Source: Alangreenwoodia sp964438605 (GTDB lineage: Bacteria; Bacillota; Clostridia; Peptostreptococcales; Anaerovoracaceae). Taken from it: a stretch of DNA of 64,000 nucleotides. The DNA is taken from positions 1-64,000 of the forward strand of contig CAYTKT010000003.1 in NCBI GenBank assembly GCA_964438605.1, written 5' to 3'. How positions within the stretch are numbered: the first letter of the stretch is position 1; each line of letters starts with the position of its first letter. This document shows, piece after piece, positions 53,451 to 63,192 of the stretch. Position numbers and translations under genes: made by a program. The notes under the pieces were generated by a model, which was given only the letters and a program-made list of their open reading frames with translations, did not search any database and was not told the DNA's origin.

Positions 53451-54374
53451 ATGGATAAGGAATTCAGAAAAAAACTGGATGATTATATTAGAGTGCGCCT
53501 GACGGAAAAGAGATACCGCCATACAGAAGGCGTAATCTTTACGGCTGTGAAGCTGGCCGAGCGCTATGGCGCTGATCCCGATAAGGCGGAGATGGCCGCG
53601 CTGTTTCATGACGCCTGCAAGAATCTCGATATTGACGAGATGAATACACTGGTCGAGGAATACGGTATCGGCGATTACTATATCGATAAGCCCCAGCTGG
53701 CGCACAGCAAGCTGGCGGCTGCGATTCTGCACCGTGAGTTCGGCGTTGAGGATCAGGAGATTCTGGATGCCATCAGTTACCACACGACGGGCAGGGCCGA
53801 GATGAGTCTTCTCGAAAAGATCATTTTTGCGGCGGACGCCACCGAACCGAACCGGACGTATGATGACGCGGAACGGCTGAATGCACTGGCGTTTTCCGAT
53901 CTTGACGAGGCCTGCTGCGAAATTCTTGAGTATACGTATAAAAAAGTGGAGATGGCAGGAAGCTTTATGGATCAGGATACGGTTCGTGCGCTTGCGTGGT
54001 TTCGTAAGATGATGCACGACAGTTCCATCGAGGACAGCCGGATTTTTGCTGTTTACGCGGCGCAGACGATGGATGATAAAAAAGGAATGGATATTATCGT
54101 TCTCGATATTGCTGAAAAGTCGATGTTTGCAGATTATCTCGTTCTCTGCACAGGAGGTTCCGAACGTCAGATTAACGCGCTTGCCACCGAGGTGCAGGAC
54201 AGGGCGGAGCGGAACGGCAGATTTGTCCGCCATGTGGAAGGAAAAAACGATTCGGGTTGGATTCTGCTCGATTACGGCGATGTGGTAATCAATATTTTCG
54301 TGGCGCCAATGCGTGAAAAATACAATTTGGAAAAAATCTGGTCTGACTGTGAACAGATCCAGTGGGAGGTATAA
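53451..54374 (+). CDS. yqeK-rsfS: YqeK HD-domain Ap4A hydrolase fused to ribosome silencing factor RsfS
   Basis: 307 residues with two complete domains. Residues 1-190 are YqeK (YRHTEGVIFTAVKLAERYG, AALFHDACKNLD, HSKLAAAIL, YHTTGRAEMSLLEKIIFAAD), an HD-type hydrolase of diadenosine tetraphosphate. Residues about 200-307 are RsfS (AAQTMDDKKGMDIIVLDI, FADYLVLCTGGSERQINALA, HVEGKNDSGWILLDYGDVVI), which binds ribosomal protein L14 and blocks subunit joining in starvation. In Bacillus they are adjacent separate genes. No internal start with a ribosome site is seen at the junction. leuS begins 3 bases later. Confidence 0.93.
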   Translation: MDKEFRKKLDDYIRVRLTEKRYRHTEGVIFTAVKLAERYGADPDKAEMAALFHDACKNLDIDEMNTLVEEYGIGDYYIDKPQLAHSKLAAAILHREFGVEDQEILDAISYHTTGRAEMSLLEKIIFAADATEPNRTYDDAERLNALAFSDLDEACCEILEYTYKKVEMAGSFMDQDTVRALAWFRKMMHDSSIEDSRIFAVYAAQTMDDKKGMDIIVLDIAEKSMFADYLVLCTGGSERQINALATEVQDRAERNGRFVRHVEGKNDSGWILLDYGDVVINIFVAPMREKYNLEKIWSDCEQIQWEV

Positions 54375-54377
54375 CAG

Positions 54378-56849
54378 ATGGCAGAGCGATACGATTTTCG
54401 GTCGATTGAGAAAAAATGGCAGACGTACTGGGCGGCTCACGATGTTTTTCATACAGAGGAAGATTCTTCAAAGCAGAAATATTATGTACTGGAAATGTTT
54501 CCATACCCTTCCGGAAAGCTTCACATGGGTCATGTCCGCAATTATTCCATCGGCGACGTGACGGCAAGATATATGAGGATGAAGGGGTATAATGTTCTTC
54601 ATCCTATGGGCTGGGATTCCTTCGGACTGCCGGCGGAAAACGCGGCGATTAAAAACGGAATCCGGCCGGATACGTGGACTTGGAATAATATTGCCGAGAT
54701 GAGAGAGCAGCTCAAGGCTCTGGGCCTCAGTTACGACTGGGAGCGCGAGGTAGCGACCTGCCACCCTGATTATTATAAATGGATGCAGTGGCTTTTTATT
54801 CAGTTTTTTAATAAAGGGCTGGCATATAAGAAGAAAAATCCGGTCAACTGGTGTCCATCCTGCCAGACGGTACTGGCGAATGAACAGGTCGTCGACGGCA
54901 AGTGTGAGCGCTGTAAGACGCCAGTGGGCAAGAAGGAACTGTCTCAGTGGTATCTGAAGATTACGGATTATGCTGACAGACTGCTGGAAGATCTCGACAA
55001 GCTGACGGGCTGGCCTGATAAGGTTAAACTGATGCAGAAAAACTGGATCGGGAAAAGTGAAGGCGCTAAGGTTACGTTTAAAATCGAAGGATTTGACAAA
55101 GATCTGCTGATTTATACGACGCGTCCCGACACGCTGTTTGGCGCGACATTCATGGTTCTGGCGCCGGAGCATCCTTACGTCAGGGAACTGGTAGAGGGTA
55201 CACAATACCAGGCATCAGTCGATGAATTTATGGATAGACTGCAGTATCTGAGCGATATCGACAGAAGTTCGACGACGCTTGAAAAAGAAGGCTGTTTTAT
55301 CGGAAAATACGCCATAAATCCGTTAAACGGGAAGCGGATTCCGATTTATATTGCAAATTATGTGCTGATGGACTACGGTACCGGCGCGATTATGGCCGTT
55401 CCGGCCCACGACACGCGAGACTTTGATTTTGCGAAAAAATACGGCATCGAAATTATTCCTGTAGTCGATCCGGGCGATCCTGAGATTGATATAGAAAATC
55501 TGACGGAAGCCTTCGTTGCGGAAGGCACGATGATTCATTCCGCTCAATTTGACGGTTTAAATAATAAGGAAGCGATTAAAAAAATTATAGCATTTTTAGA
55601 AGAACAGGGGATCGGCAAAGGGACGACGAATTTTAAACTGAGAGACTGGCTGATTTCCAGACAGAGGTACTGGGGCGCACCGATTCCGATGCTCTACTGC
55701 GAGGACTGCGGCTGGGTGCCTGAGAAGGAAGAAAATCTGCCGATTCTGCTGCCGACTGACGTGGAATTTACAGGAAAGGGACAGTCGCCGCTGACGACGA
55801 GCAAGTCTTTTGCGAAGGCTGTCTGTCCGAAGTGCGGCAAGCCGGCGACGCGCGAAATGGATACGATGGATACGTTTATGGATTCCTCCTGGTATTTTCT
55901 CAGGTATACTGACGCGAAGAACGACGAGAAGCCGTTTGACAGGCAAAAGGCTGACTACTGGATGAATGTGGATCAGTACATCGGCGGTGTGGAACACGCG
56001 ATTCTCCACCTGCTTTACGCAAGGTTTTTCACGAAGGTGCTTCATGATCTGGGGCTTATCAGTGCGGAGGAGCCGTTTGAAAATCTGTTGACTCAAGGGA
56101 TGGTGCTGAAGGACGGCGCCAAGATGTCGAAGTCTGTTGGAAACATCGTCAGTCCGTCTGAAATTATCGAAAAGTACGGCTCCGATACGGCGCGTCTCTT
56201 CATTTTGTTTGCGGCGCCGCCTGACAGGGATCTCGACTGGTCGGACACGGGCGTTGAGGGCAGCTATAAATTCCTGAACAGAGTTTGGCGACTGGTGCTG
56301 GAAACGATTGAAAATGCACCCGACGGTGAAGAAGCAGAGATAAGAACTGAGGACGACAAGCGTCTTTATTATGAAATGAATAAGACGATTAAGCGGGTTA
56401 CTGACAGTTTTGCAACGGGCAGGTTCAGTTTTAATACGGCGATCAGTTCAATTATGGAACTTGTAAACGAGATGTACCGCTGCAAACAGTCTGAATCACC
56501 GAATTACGCGTTGCTCAGGGAAGTTTCAGAAAAGCTGGTGCTTGTGCTGTCGCCGTTCGTTCCGCATATCGCGGAGGAAATGTGGCAGAAGCTCGGACAC
56601 CAGGAGTGTGTTTATTTTGAGACATGGCCTTCTTATGATGAGGCGGCCCTCGTTCTCGATACGGTGGAGATTGTCGTTCAGATCAACGGCAAGGTTAAGA
56701 TGAGGGCGAATGTGGACAGCAGTCTGTCCCGCGAAGCGCTGGCGGATGAGATGTTGGCAGATGAGAAGGTGAAGGGGCTGATCGCCGGGAAAAATGTGGT
56801 GAAGGTAGTCGCGGTACCGGGTAAACTGGTAAATATCGTGGTGAAGTAA
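54378..56849 (+). CDS. leuS: Leucyl-tRNA synthetase
   Basis: Class I synthetase of 823 residues. PYPSGKLHMGHVRNYSIGD contains the HIGH motif, and CPSCQTVLANEQVVDGKCERC a zinc-binding insertion. The editing domain includes TTRPDTLFGATFMVLAPEH. KMSKSVGNIVSPSEI is the KMSKS motif. A C-terminal anticodon-binding region and the final small domain (VQINGKVKMRANV) are present. It starts 3 bases after yqeK-rsfS, so the two are coupled; no T-box is seen. Confidence 0.97.
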   Translation: MAERYDFRSIEKKWQTYWAAHDVFHTEEDSSKQKYYVLEMFPYPSGKLHMGHVRNYSIGDVTARYMRMKGYNVLHPMGWDSFGLPAENAAIKNGIRPDTWTWNNIAEMREQLKALGLSYDWEREVATCHPDYYKWMQWLFIQFFNKGLAYKKKNPVNWCPSCQTVLANEQVVDGKCERCKTPVGKKELSQWYLKITDYADRLLEDLDKLTGWPDKVKLMQKNWIGKSEGAKVTFKIEGFDKDLLIYTTRPDTLFGATFMVLAPEHPYVRELVEGTQYQASVDEFMDRLQYLSDIDRSSTTLEKEGCFIGKYAINPLNGKRIPIYIANYVLMDYGTGAIMAVPAHDTRDFDFAKKYGIEIIPVVDPGDPEIDIENLTEAFVAEGTMIHSAQFDGLNNKEAIKKIIAFLEEQGIGKGTTNFKLRDWLISRQRYWGAPIPMLYCEDCGWVPEKEENLPILLPTDVEFTGKGQSPLTTSKSFAKAVCPKCGKPATREMDTMDTFMDSSWYFLRYTDAKNDEKPFDRQKADYWMNVDQYIGGVEHAILHLLYARFFTKVLHDLGLISAEEPFENLLTQGMVLKDGAKMSKSVGNIVSPSEIIEKYGSDTARLFILFAAPPDRDLDWSDTGVEGSYKFLNRVWRLVLETIENAPDGEEAEIRTEDDKRLYYEMNKTIKRVTDSFATGRFSFNTAISSIMELVNEMYRCKQSESPNYALLREVSEKLVLVLSPFVPHIAEEMWQKLGHQECVYFETWPSYDEAALVLDTVEIVVQINGKVKMRANVDSSLSREALADEMLADEKVKGLIAGKNVVKVVAVPGKLVNIVVK

Positions 56850-57235
56850 GGCGCGGCAGGTTTTATGCAAGAGCTTTCCGAAAGTCAGGTTTTTAGAGAT
56901 ATGGTTCGGCAGACTGCTGTCGCTTGCTGCGCGGTCGGGATGCGTACAACATCCTGCCGAATCACATCTCCAAAAGACGGACTGAGGTTGGAAGGTTTTT
57001 GGAAGGTTTTATGCAGCAATTTCAAAAAGCGCAATCAATGTCAGTGAATTGAGTTGAGCAAGGCTGAAATTGACATGATGTCCTTGTTTCGCGGCGCGGC
57101 GGACGGAACCGGGTTTGACAGGAAACGCGCGCGGGACGGACGAAAGAAAAAACGAAAGAAGTACGGAAATATGATGACGCGGCGGGGCAGCCAACGGTAC
57201 GGTGCCGTACTGTGTCAGTAAAAAGGAAGGTAAAT
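56850..57235. other. Spacer between leuS and RNase J
   Basis: 386 bases without a gene. Strings CTGTCGCTTGC (about 56919), GCAGCAATTT (about 57012) and GCAAGGCTGAAATTGACATG (about 57058) have counterparts in the spacer before hemZ, hinting at a dispersed repeat or RNA family. Confidence 0.35.
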
Positions 57236-58930
57236 TTGAAAAACAGAAATACAAAACGGGGCGGAAAGTCGAGTGTGCCTTCGCTGAAGGTAATTCCGCT
57301 GGGAGGACTGAATGAGATCGGAAAAAACATTACAGTTCTCGAATATAAAGATGAAATGCTGCTGATCGACTGCGGCATGACATTTCCGGGTGAGGAGATG
57401 TACGGTATAGATATCGTCATTCCGGATATGTCTTATATCGTAAGCAATAAGGAAAAAATCAGAGGCCTGATTGTGACTCACGGCCACGAAGATCATATCG
57501 GAGGCATTCCTTATCTGCTGAAGAAGGTTAATCAGATTCCTGTGTACGGAACACCTCTTACGCTGGGAATTATTGAAAATAAATTGAAAGAGCACGGGCT
57601 GACGGCAAATATGAGGAAGATCAAGCCGGGGATGCATCTGAATCTCGGCTCGTTCCGCGTGGAAGTGCTGCGGATGACTCACTCCGTAGCCGACGCTGTT
57701 GCTTTTGCGATTACAACGCCGGCTGGCGTCGTCGTCCATACGGGCGATTTCAAGGTGGATTATACGCCGCTGCAGGGAGAACCTATTGATTTCCAGCGGC
57801 TTGCGGAAATTGGAAAAAACGGGGTGCTGTTGCTGATGGCAGACAGCACAAATGCTCACAGGAAGGGCTATACGCCATCGGAGCAGACGGTGGTCAGGAC
57901 GCTCGATTCCATTTTCGCGCCGGCAAAGAACCGGATTATCATCGCGACGTTCGCTTCAAATGTAGATCGTATTCAGCATATTATTGATCTGGCGGTAAAA
58001 TATAAGAGAAAAGTGGCTGTTTCGGGGCGCAGTATGATTAATATCGTAGAAATTGCGTCAGAATTGGGATATTTGAGGATTCCGGATCATACACTGGTAG
58101 ATATTAATAAGATTAAGAATCTGAAGGATGAGCAGATCGTCATTGTGACCACGGGAAGTCAGGGCGAACCGATGTCTGCGCTGACGCGTATGGCATCGAA
58201 TGATCATAAATCTGTTCAGATCAGGAAAGACGATATTATCGTCCTTTCGTCCAGTCCAATTCCTGGAAATGAGAAGACGATTTCAAATGTGGTAAACAGC
58301 CTTCTGGAAAAGGGTGCGCAGGTGATTTATTCGGATATTGCGGATATTCACGTTTCAGGGCATCCATGCCAGGAGGAACTGAAGCTGCTTCATTCTCTGC
58401 TGAAGCCGAAGTATTTTATGCCGGTTCACGGCGAGTACCGTCACCTTGATGCTCATGCGAAGCTGGCTCAGAGTATCGGAATGCCGAAGGATAATATTTT
58501 TATCCTGAAGAACGGCAATGTTCTGACTGTTTCAAAGAACAGAGCGGAGGTGGCGAAAGAGCAGGTACCAAGCGGCAAGGTGCTCGTGGACGGCCTTGGC
58601 GTCGGCGATGTCGGAAATATCGTGCTTCGTGACAGAAAGCTGCTGTCTGAAAGCGGGTTGATCGTTGTGGTTGCGGCGATTGAACGCAGTTCGGGGCATC
58701 TTGTTTCGGGGCCGGAGATTATTTCAAGAGGCTTCGTTTATGTCAGGGAGTCTGAGGAACTGATCAGCTCCGCAAGGGACGTCGTTACGGAAGCTTTGGA
58801 AAATTGTCAGGAGAGAGGTTTGCGGGAATGGTCTGCGATGAAAAATGCCGTGCGCGATGAACTGAGAACGTTTATTTTCGGTCAGACGAAGCGAAGTCCG
58901 ATTATTCTGCCAATATTTCTTGAAGTGTAA
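57236..58930 (+). CDS. rnjA: Ribonuclease J
   Basis: 564 residues from TTG 57236, chosen because AAGGAAGG stands 5 bases before it; GTG 57212 is in frame but has no site. VTHGHEDHIGGIPYLL is the metallo-beta-lactamase motif, MTHSVADAVAFAI and HTGDFKVD complete the zinc site, and the beta-CASP part has MADSTNAHRKGYTPSE and SGHPCQEELKLL, MPVHGEYRHLDAH. RNase J is an endo/5'-exoribonuclease central to Firmicute mRNA decay and rRNA maturation. The rnjA symbol follows the usual single-copy naming. Confidence 0.95.
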   Translation: MKNRNTKRGGKSSVPSLKVIPLGGLNEIGKNITVLEYKDEMLLIDCGMTFPGEEMYGIDIVIPDMSYIVSNKEKIRGLIVTHGHEDHIGGIPYLLKKVNQIPVYGTPLTLGIIENKLKEHGLTANMRKIKPGMHLNLGSFRVEVLRMTHSVADAVAFAITTPAGVVVHTGDFKVDYTPLQGEPIDFQRLAEIGKNGVLLLMADSTNAHRKGYTPSEQTVVRTLDSIFAPAKNRIIIATFASNVDRIQHIIDLAVKYKRKVAVSGRSMINIVEIASELGYLRIPDHTLVDINKIKNLKDEQIVIVTTGSQGEPMSALTRMASNDHKSVQIRKDDIIVLSSSPIPGNEKTISNVVNSLLEKGAQVIYSDIADIHVSGHPCQEELKLLHSLLKPKYFMPVHGEYRHLDAHAKLAQSIGMPKDNIFILKNGNVLTVSKNRAEVAKEQVPSGKVLVDGLGVGDVGNIVLRDRKLLSESGLIVVVAAIERSSGHLVSGPEIISRGFVYVRESEELISSARDVVTEALENCQERGLREWSAMKNAVRDELRTFIFGQTKRSPIILPIFLEV

Positions 58931-58947
58931 AATATTTTATGCGGTAT

Positions 58948-58973
58948 GGGAGCCGATACAGGGCTCCCGTTTT
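58948..58973 (+). terminator. Hairpin between RNase J and Xaa-Pro peptidase genes
   Basis: GGGAGCC and GGCTCCC form a perfect 7-bp stem with a 7-base loop followed by G-TTTT. It ends immediately before the GGAGG site of the next gene, so it may act as an attenuator rather than a full stop. Confidence 0.5.
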
Positions 58974-58984
58974 GGAGGCTGGGC

Positions 58985-60142
58985 ATGACGGAGGAAAAAA
59001 GACGGGAGGACGGCACATTCGTGCGCCGGGCGGATGCGCCGGGCTGCGGAGAAGTGGAACTTGATGTTCTTAGAAAAAGAATTGACAAGGTCAAAGACGA
59101 GATGAAACGGCGCGATGTCGAAGCCATACTTCTTTCCAAGGAAGCAAATAAAAATTATTTGTCGAAGTTTTATTCATCATCGTTTGATATTGTCATTACA
59201 CAGGAACGGAATTATCTGCTGACTGATTTTCGTTATATCGAGGCGGCCAGGAAACTTGAACCGCTGTATACTGTCGTTCAGACGAAGGCAGGATACGGGC
59301 GCAACGAAGTGCTAGGCGAGATCTCGCCTCAGTCTTGCGGTGTCGAATTTTCTTCGATTTCATATAACGGTTTTCTGGACGTGATGTCTGTGCTCAACGG
59401 TGCAGGTCACAGCTGTGAAATGAAGGATATCAGCGGGATTGTGGAAAAGAGCCGCATTGTAAAAGACGAGAGCGAAATAGAAAAAATCCGTCAGGCGGCC
59501 CGGATAGCGGACGACGCGTTCTCCTATATTCTCGGCGAAATCAGGCCCGGCGTCAGTGAAAAGGAAATCGCCTGGCTGTTGGAACGCAGGATGCGAGAAT
59601 CCGGCGCGTCAGGTCTTTCTTTTGAGACGATCTGTGCGGCGGGCATCCATTCTTCGATGCCTCACGCGCATCCGACGGATGAATTGATTCGTTTTGGTGA
59701 TTTTGTTACGTTGGATTTTGGCTGCGTTTTCGACGGATATTGCTCCGATATGACACGCACCGTGGCGGTTGGCAGCGTTTCCGATGAGCAGAAGGAGATT
59801 TACAGCATCGTTTTGAAGGCGCAAAAGGCGGCCTGTGAGGCGATCAGGCCCGGCATGACGGGAAAAGAAGCAGATGCGGCGGCGCGTGACGTGATTTGCG
59901 CAATGGGATACGGCGACTATTTCGGCCATTCGCTGGGACACGGCGTTGGTCTTGAGATTCATGAGGCGCCGACCGCCGGCCCGCTCAGCAGCGATGTTTT
60001 TGAAAAAAACATGCTGGTTACGATTGAACCGGGCATCTATCTGCCGAAAAGGTTCGGAGTTCGTATAGAGGACTTGTCGATCGTGGGAGATTCTGCTATA
60101 ATAAATCTAGTTGCGTCAGAAAAAGAAATGATCATTCTTTGA
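58985..60142 (+). CDS. M24-family Xaa-Pro aminopeptidase
   Basis: 385 residues from ATG 58985, 6 bases after GGAGG (58974-58978). An N-terminal creatinase-like domain (LLSKEANKNYLSKFYSSSFD, TDFRYIEAA) precedes the pita-bread domain. Its metal ligands lie in VTLDFGCVFDGYCSDMTRTV, FGHSLGHGVGLEIHE, VTIEPGIYLP and VRIEDL. It removes N-terminal residues before proline. The pairing with efp directly downstream is conserved in Firmicutes. Confidence 0.93.
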   Translation: MTEEKRREDGTFVRRADAPGCGEVELDVLRKRIDKVKDEMKRRDVEAILLSKEANKNYLSKFYSSSFDIVITQERNYLLTDFRYIEAARKLEPLYTVVQTKAGYGRNEVLGEISPQSCGVEFSSISYNGFLDVMSVLNGAGHSCEMKDISGIVEKSRIVKDESEIEKIRQAARIADDAFSYILGEIRPGVSEKEIAWLLERRMRESGASGLSFETICAAGIHSSMPHAHPTDELIRFGDFVTLDFGCVFDGYCSDMTRTVAVGSVSDEQKEIYSIVLKAQKAACEAIRPGMTGKEADAAARDVICAMGYGDYFGHSLGHGVGLEIHEAPTAGPLSSDVFEKNMLVTIEPGIYLPKRFGVRIEDLSIVGDSAIINLVASEKEMIIL

Positions 60143-60187
60143 TAAATATTCGATCAATAAATAATAGTTCAACATTGGAGGTTTTTT

Positions 60188-60757
60188 ATGATATATGCGA
60201 GTGATTTCAGAAAAGGTATTACGTTTGAGATAAACGGTGAGCCTCATGTGGTGCTGGATTTTCAGCATGTTAAGCCGGGCAAGGGGGCCGCTTTCGTCAG
60301 AACGAAGTATAAGAACATCCTGACGGGCGCTACAAGAGAAGAAGCGTTTAATCCGGATGATAAATTCCCGAAAGCAAATATTGAGACGAAGACGATGCAG
60401 TATTCGTATAACGACGGCGAACTTTATTATTTTATGGATACGGAAACGTGGGACACCGTTCCGCTTCCGCTGGAACTGGTAGAAGATGCGATTCAGTATC
60501 TCAGAGAGAATGATGAGGCGACAGTTAAATTTTACAAGGGTAACGCTTTTCTCGTAGAAGCGCCTAATTTCGTGAATCTGAAGGTTATCGAGACGGAACC
60601 GGGCGTCAAGGGCGATACGGCGACTAACGTGACGAAGGCGGCGACTGTTGAGACGGGCGCTGTCATTCAGGTTCCGATTTTTATTAAGGAAGGCGAACTG
60701 ATTCAGATCGATACGAGGTCTGGTGAGTATCTTGGCAGGGCTAAGGAAGAGAAATAA
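60188..60757 (+). CDS. efp: Elongation factor P
   Basis: 189 residues. Domain I starts YASDFRKGITFEINGEPHVV and contains HVKPGKGAAFVRTKYKN, with the lysine in the PGKG loop that contacts the tRNA in EF-P. Domains II and III follow with the C-terminal signature GAVIQVPIFIKEGELIQIDTR. It relieves stalling at polyproline. TTGGAGG precedes ATG 60188. No EF-P modification genes are in the window. Confidence 0.97.
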   Translation: MIYASDFRKGITFEINGEPHVVLDFQHVKPGKGAAFVRTKYKNILTGATREEAFNPDDKFPKANIETKTMQYSYNDGELYYFMDTETWDTVPLPLELVEDAIQYLRENDEATVKFYKGNAFLVEAPNFVNLKVIETEPGVKGDTATNVTKAATVETGAVIQVPIFIKEGELIQIDTRSGEYLGRAKEEK

Positions 60758-61065
60758 ATTAGAAAAAATGGGAAGGTCGAAAGGTGTTTTTTGCTGTGGC
60801 CGAATCAGGCTGATGGACGTTTCTTGATGTCGAGGGTATTTGTTGTAAAAGATGATTTTGACTTGAATTTGTCGGTACTGATCGGATATAGATATTTTTG
60901 AATGGCATTGATTGGAAAACAATCGGCATTAAATAGAAATTACTGTTGGTGGTTATTGCATCGTTGCCGCGTGGCTATTGATCGCTGAAATTGGATGGTA
61001 CCGGCTGTTTTTCTGTCGGCGTTGCTGTTGACAGGAACAGGTTTGAAAAACAGGTTGATATGAGG

Positions 61066-61090
61066 GCGTCTCGTTTCGAGGCGCTTTTTT
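61066..61090 (+). terminator. Terminator after efp
   Basis: GCGTCTCG pairs with CGAGGCGC through a 3-base loop and is followed by TTTTTT (61085-61090). It lies about 310 bases after efp; the intervening 60758-61065 holds no gene. Confidence 0.75.
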
Positions 61091-61132
61091 GAGGAGAGGG
61101 GCCGGTTTGTGAAAAAATCGGCCCCTCTCCTC
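61091..61132. other. Second strong hairpin directly after the efp terminator
   Basis: A perfect 14-bp GC-rich stem (61091-61104 with 61119-61132) encloses a 14-base loop containing an A-run. It begins at the last T of the preceding terminator and has no T-run of its own on either strand. Confidence 0.6.
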
Positions 61133-61253
61133 AATCGGGCAAAGGCCAATCGGCGCCGTTTTTGTGCGATTGTTTCAAAAAATCATGTAAAGCATATAAA
61201 AATCATTTAAGCAAACGGATGAAATACGTAAAAAAGCAGTGGAGGAAGCAGAA

Positions 61254-62303
61254 GTGGATACGGAAAATAAATCGAAAAAACGACGGAGAGGTAAGCCGTT
61301 CCTGGTTATTCTGATTTTAATTGTTCTGATTGCGGCATCAGGCGGATATTACATGGCTACGCTGAATAAAGCACTTGAGCCGGGATCGGACAGGCAGCTT
61401 ATCGTCGAGATACCCGCCGGAAGCGGGACGGAACAGATCGCGCAGATTCTTGAAGACAAGGGCGTGATTACAAGCGCGGCAAAATTCAGACTTAAGTCAC
61501 GTATGTCGGATAGCGACGGAAAATTTAAGGCCGGCGTATACGAGGTGACGCCGGGAATGACGATCCAGGAGATTATCGACCTGATGGTTTCCGGCTCCCA
61601 AAATCAGCGCCGTCTGACGATTCAGGAAGGCCTGACGCTGGAACAGACGGCAGAAGCAGTTGAAAAAGCCGGAATCTGCACGAAAGATGAGTTTTTGCAG
61701 GAAACGCAGAACGGCCAGTTTGATTACCGCTTTATGGAATATGCGGGAGCAGGTGAAAAACGGCTGGAGGGCTTTCTTTACCCGGAAACGTATTATATCC
61801 AGAAAGGAATGACGGCTCACGACGTAATTGATTTGCTGCTTGCCCAGTTTGACAAGATATTTACAGACGAGTTTTATGAAAGAGCGGCCGAAATCGGCCG
61901 AAATCCGCGGGAAATCGTGACGATTGCGTCGATGATCCAGCGAGAAACGCTGGCGGAGTCAGAAGGGGCAAAGGTAGCGAGCGTCATATATAACAGGCTG
62001 AGAGATGGGATGCGCCTTCAGATCGACGCTACGGTTCAGTACGCTTTAGGTGAGCAGAAGGATCGACTGACGTATTCCGATCTGGAAGTCGAGTCGCCGT
62101 ATAACACGTATCTGGTTGACGGGCTGCCTGCCGGGCCGATCTGCGAGCCGCATGAGTCATCAATCCGCGCGGCGCTCTGGCCGGAGAACACGGATTATTA
62201 TTATTATGTTCTGAAGCCGGACGGCAGCGGACAGCACAATTTTGCGTCGACGAGTGCGGAATTTGAGCGTTACAGGACGGAATACATTGATTCGTTGTCA
62301 TGA
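61254..62303 (+). CDS. mltG: Endolytic murein transglycosylase MltG
   Basis: 349 residues from GTG 61254, 7 bases after GGAGGA. A basic N-terminus and a single membrane helix (FLVILILIVLIAASGGYYMA) are followed by a LysM-like domain (VEIPAGSGTEQIAQILEDKG). The YceG/MltG domain has IASMIQRETLAESEGAKVAS with the catalytic glutamate, SVIYNRLRDGMRLQIDATVQYALG, SPYNTYLVDGLPAGPICEPH and YYYYVLKPDGSGQHNFA. It cleaves nascent peptidoglycan strands at the membrane. The methyltransferase and U32 genes follow, a conserved order. Confidence 0.95.
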   Translation: MDTENKSKKRRRGKPFLVILILIVLIAASGGYYMATLNKALEPGSDRQLIVEIPAGSGTEQIAQILEDKGVITSAAKFRLKSRMSDSDGKFKAGVYEVTPGMTIQEIIDLMVSGSQNQRRLTIQEGLTLEQTAEAVEKAGICTKDEFLQETQNGQFDYRFMEYAGAGEKRLEGFLYPETYYIQKGMTAHDVIDLLLAQFDKIFTDEFYERAAEIGRNPREIVTIASMIQRETLAESEGAKVASVIYNRLRDGMRLQIDATVQYALGEQKDRLTYSDLEVESPYNTYLVDGLPAGPICEPHESSIRAALWPENTDYYYYVLKPDGSGQHNFASTSAEFERYRTEYIDSLS

Positions 62304-62541
62304 GATGAACTGTGCCGGGTGCGAGATGGGACGCGGTACGGGCCTTATGTGATGAAGTCTGTACGAATAAGTGGAATCGCTTTGGCATGGAAGGTTGACA
62401 AAGCGGATCTTATGCGATAAAGTTCGTACACTGTTGGACGCGGCTGAAGTTGACGGATCTGGATTGATTGGATCTGTTTTGCAGCGGGTTTACGGATATG
62501 TTTCGATTCTGCCTGCATCCGGCAAATAACGGAGTTGGTTT

Positions 62542-63192
62542 ATGAATATTACGAATGAAAAAGTGACATCGTATCTTGATTCGCTGTACCGCCCACTGAC
62601 GCCAAAACTGGCGAATCTTCGTCTTCGGGCGGAATCTGACGGTATTCCCGTCATTTTACGGGATACGGAGCGTTTTCTGGCATCCATGCTGGCGCTGACA
62701 CGGCCCACCCGGATTCTTGAAATCGGCGCCGCTGTCGGATACTCGTCATCCTGTTTTGCCGAAATATGCGGGCCGTCTGCGAAAATCGTGACGCTTGAGG
62801 CTGACGAAGATATGTTTCGGAAAGCGCAGGAAAATATTTCGCTGCTCGGTTATGCAGCACAGATCAGCGTTGTCTTTGGGGATGCCAGACAATCTCTGGG
62901 AACGCTCGATTTGGACGAGCCGTTTGATTTCGTATTTATCGACGCGGCAAAGAGCCATTACAGAGCGTTTTTCGACGGTGCTCTCAGTCTCTGCCGTTCG
63001 GGCAGTCTCATAATCTGTGACAATGTATTGATGAAAGCCATGACGGCATCAGACGAATATGATACGAAGAAAAAATATAAGACGAGCATTAAGCGGATGC
63101 GCGCGTTTCTCGCTTACATCACCGAAGCGGAATCCGTAACGACATCAATCATACCTGTCGGGGATGGAATTTCCGTGAGCGTCGTGAAATAA
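62542..63192 (+). CDS. SAM-dependent O-methyltransferase (TrmR/YrrM-like)
   Basis: 216 residues. ILEIGAAVGYSSSCFAE is the SAM-binding motif I, IVTLEADEDMFRKAQENI motif II, and PFDFVFIDAAKSHYRAFFD the metal-binding region of the catechol O-methyltransferase-like family. SLIICDNVLMK follows. The Bacillus neighbour of MltG and U32 (YrrM/TrmR) methylates wobble 5-hydroxyuridine in tRNA, which is the likely role here; that is inferred from context. Start ATG 62542. Confidence 0.85.
   Translation: MNITNEKVTSYLDSLYRPLTPKLANLRLRAESDGIPVILRDTERFLASMLALTRPTRILEIGAAVGYSSSCFAEICGPSAKIVTLEADEDMFRKAQENISLLGYAAQISVVFGDARQSLGTLDLDEPFDFVFIDAAKSHYRAFFDGALSLCRSGSLIICDNVLMKAMTASDEYDTKKKYKTSIKRMRAFLAYITEAESVTTSIIPVGDGISVSVVK

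Noticed and set aside
53343..54452. 369-codon minus-strand frame over yqeK-rsfS
   Set aside because: Shadow of a well-supported fusion gene; no ribosome site or family signature.
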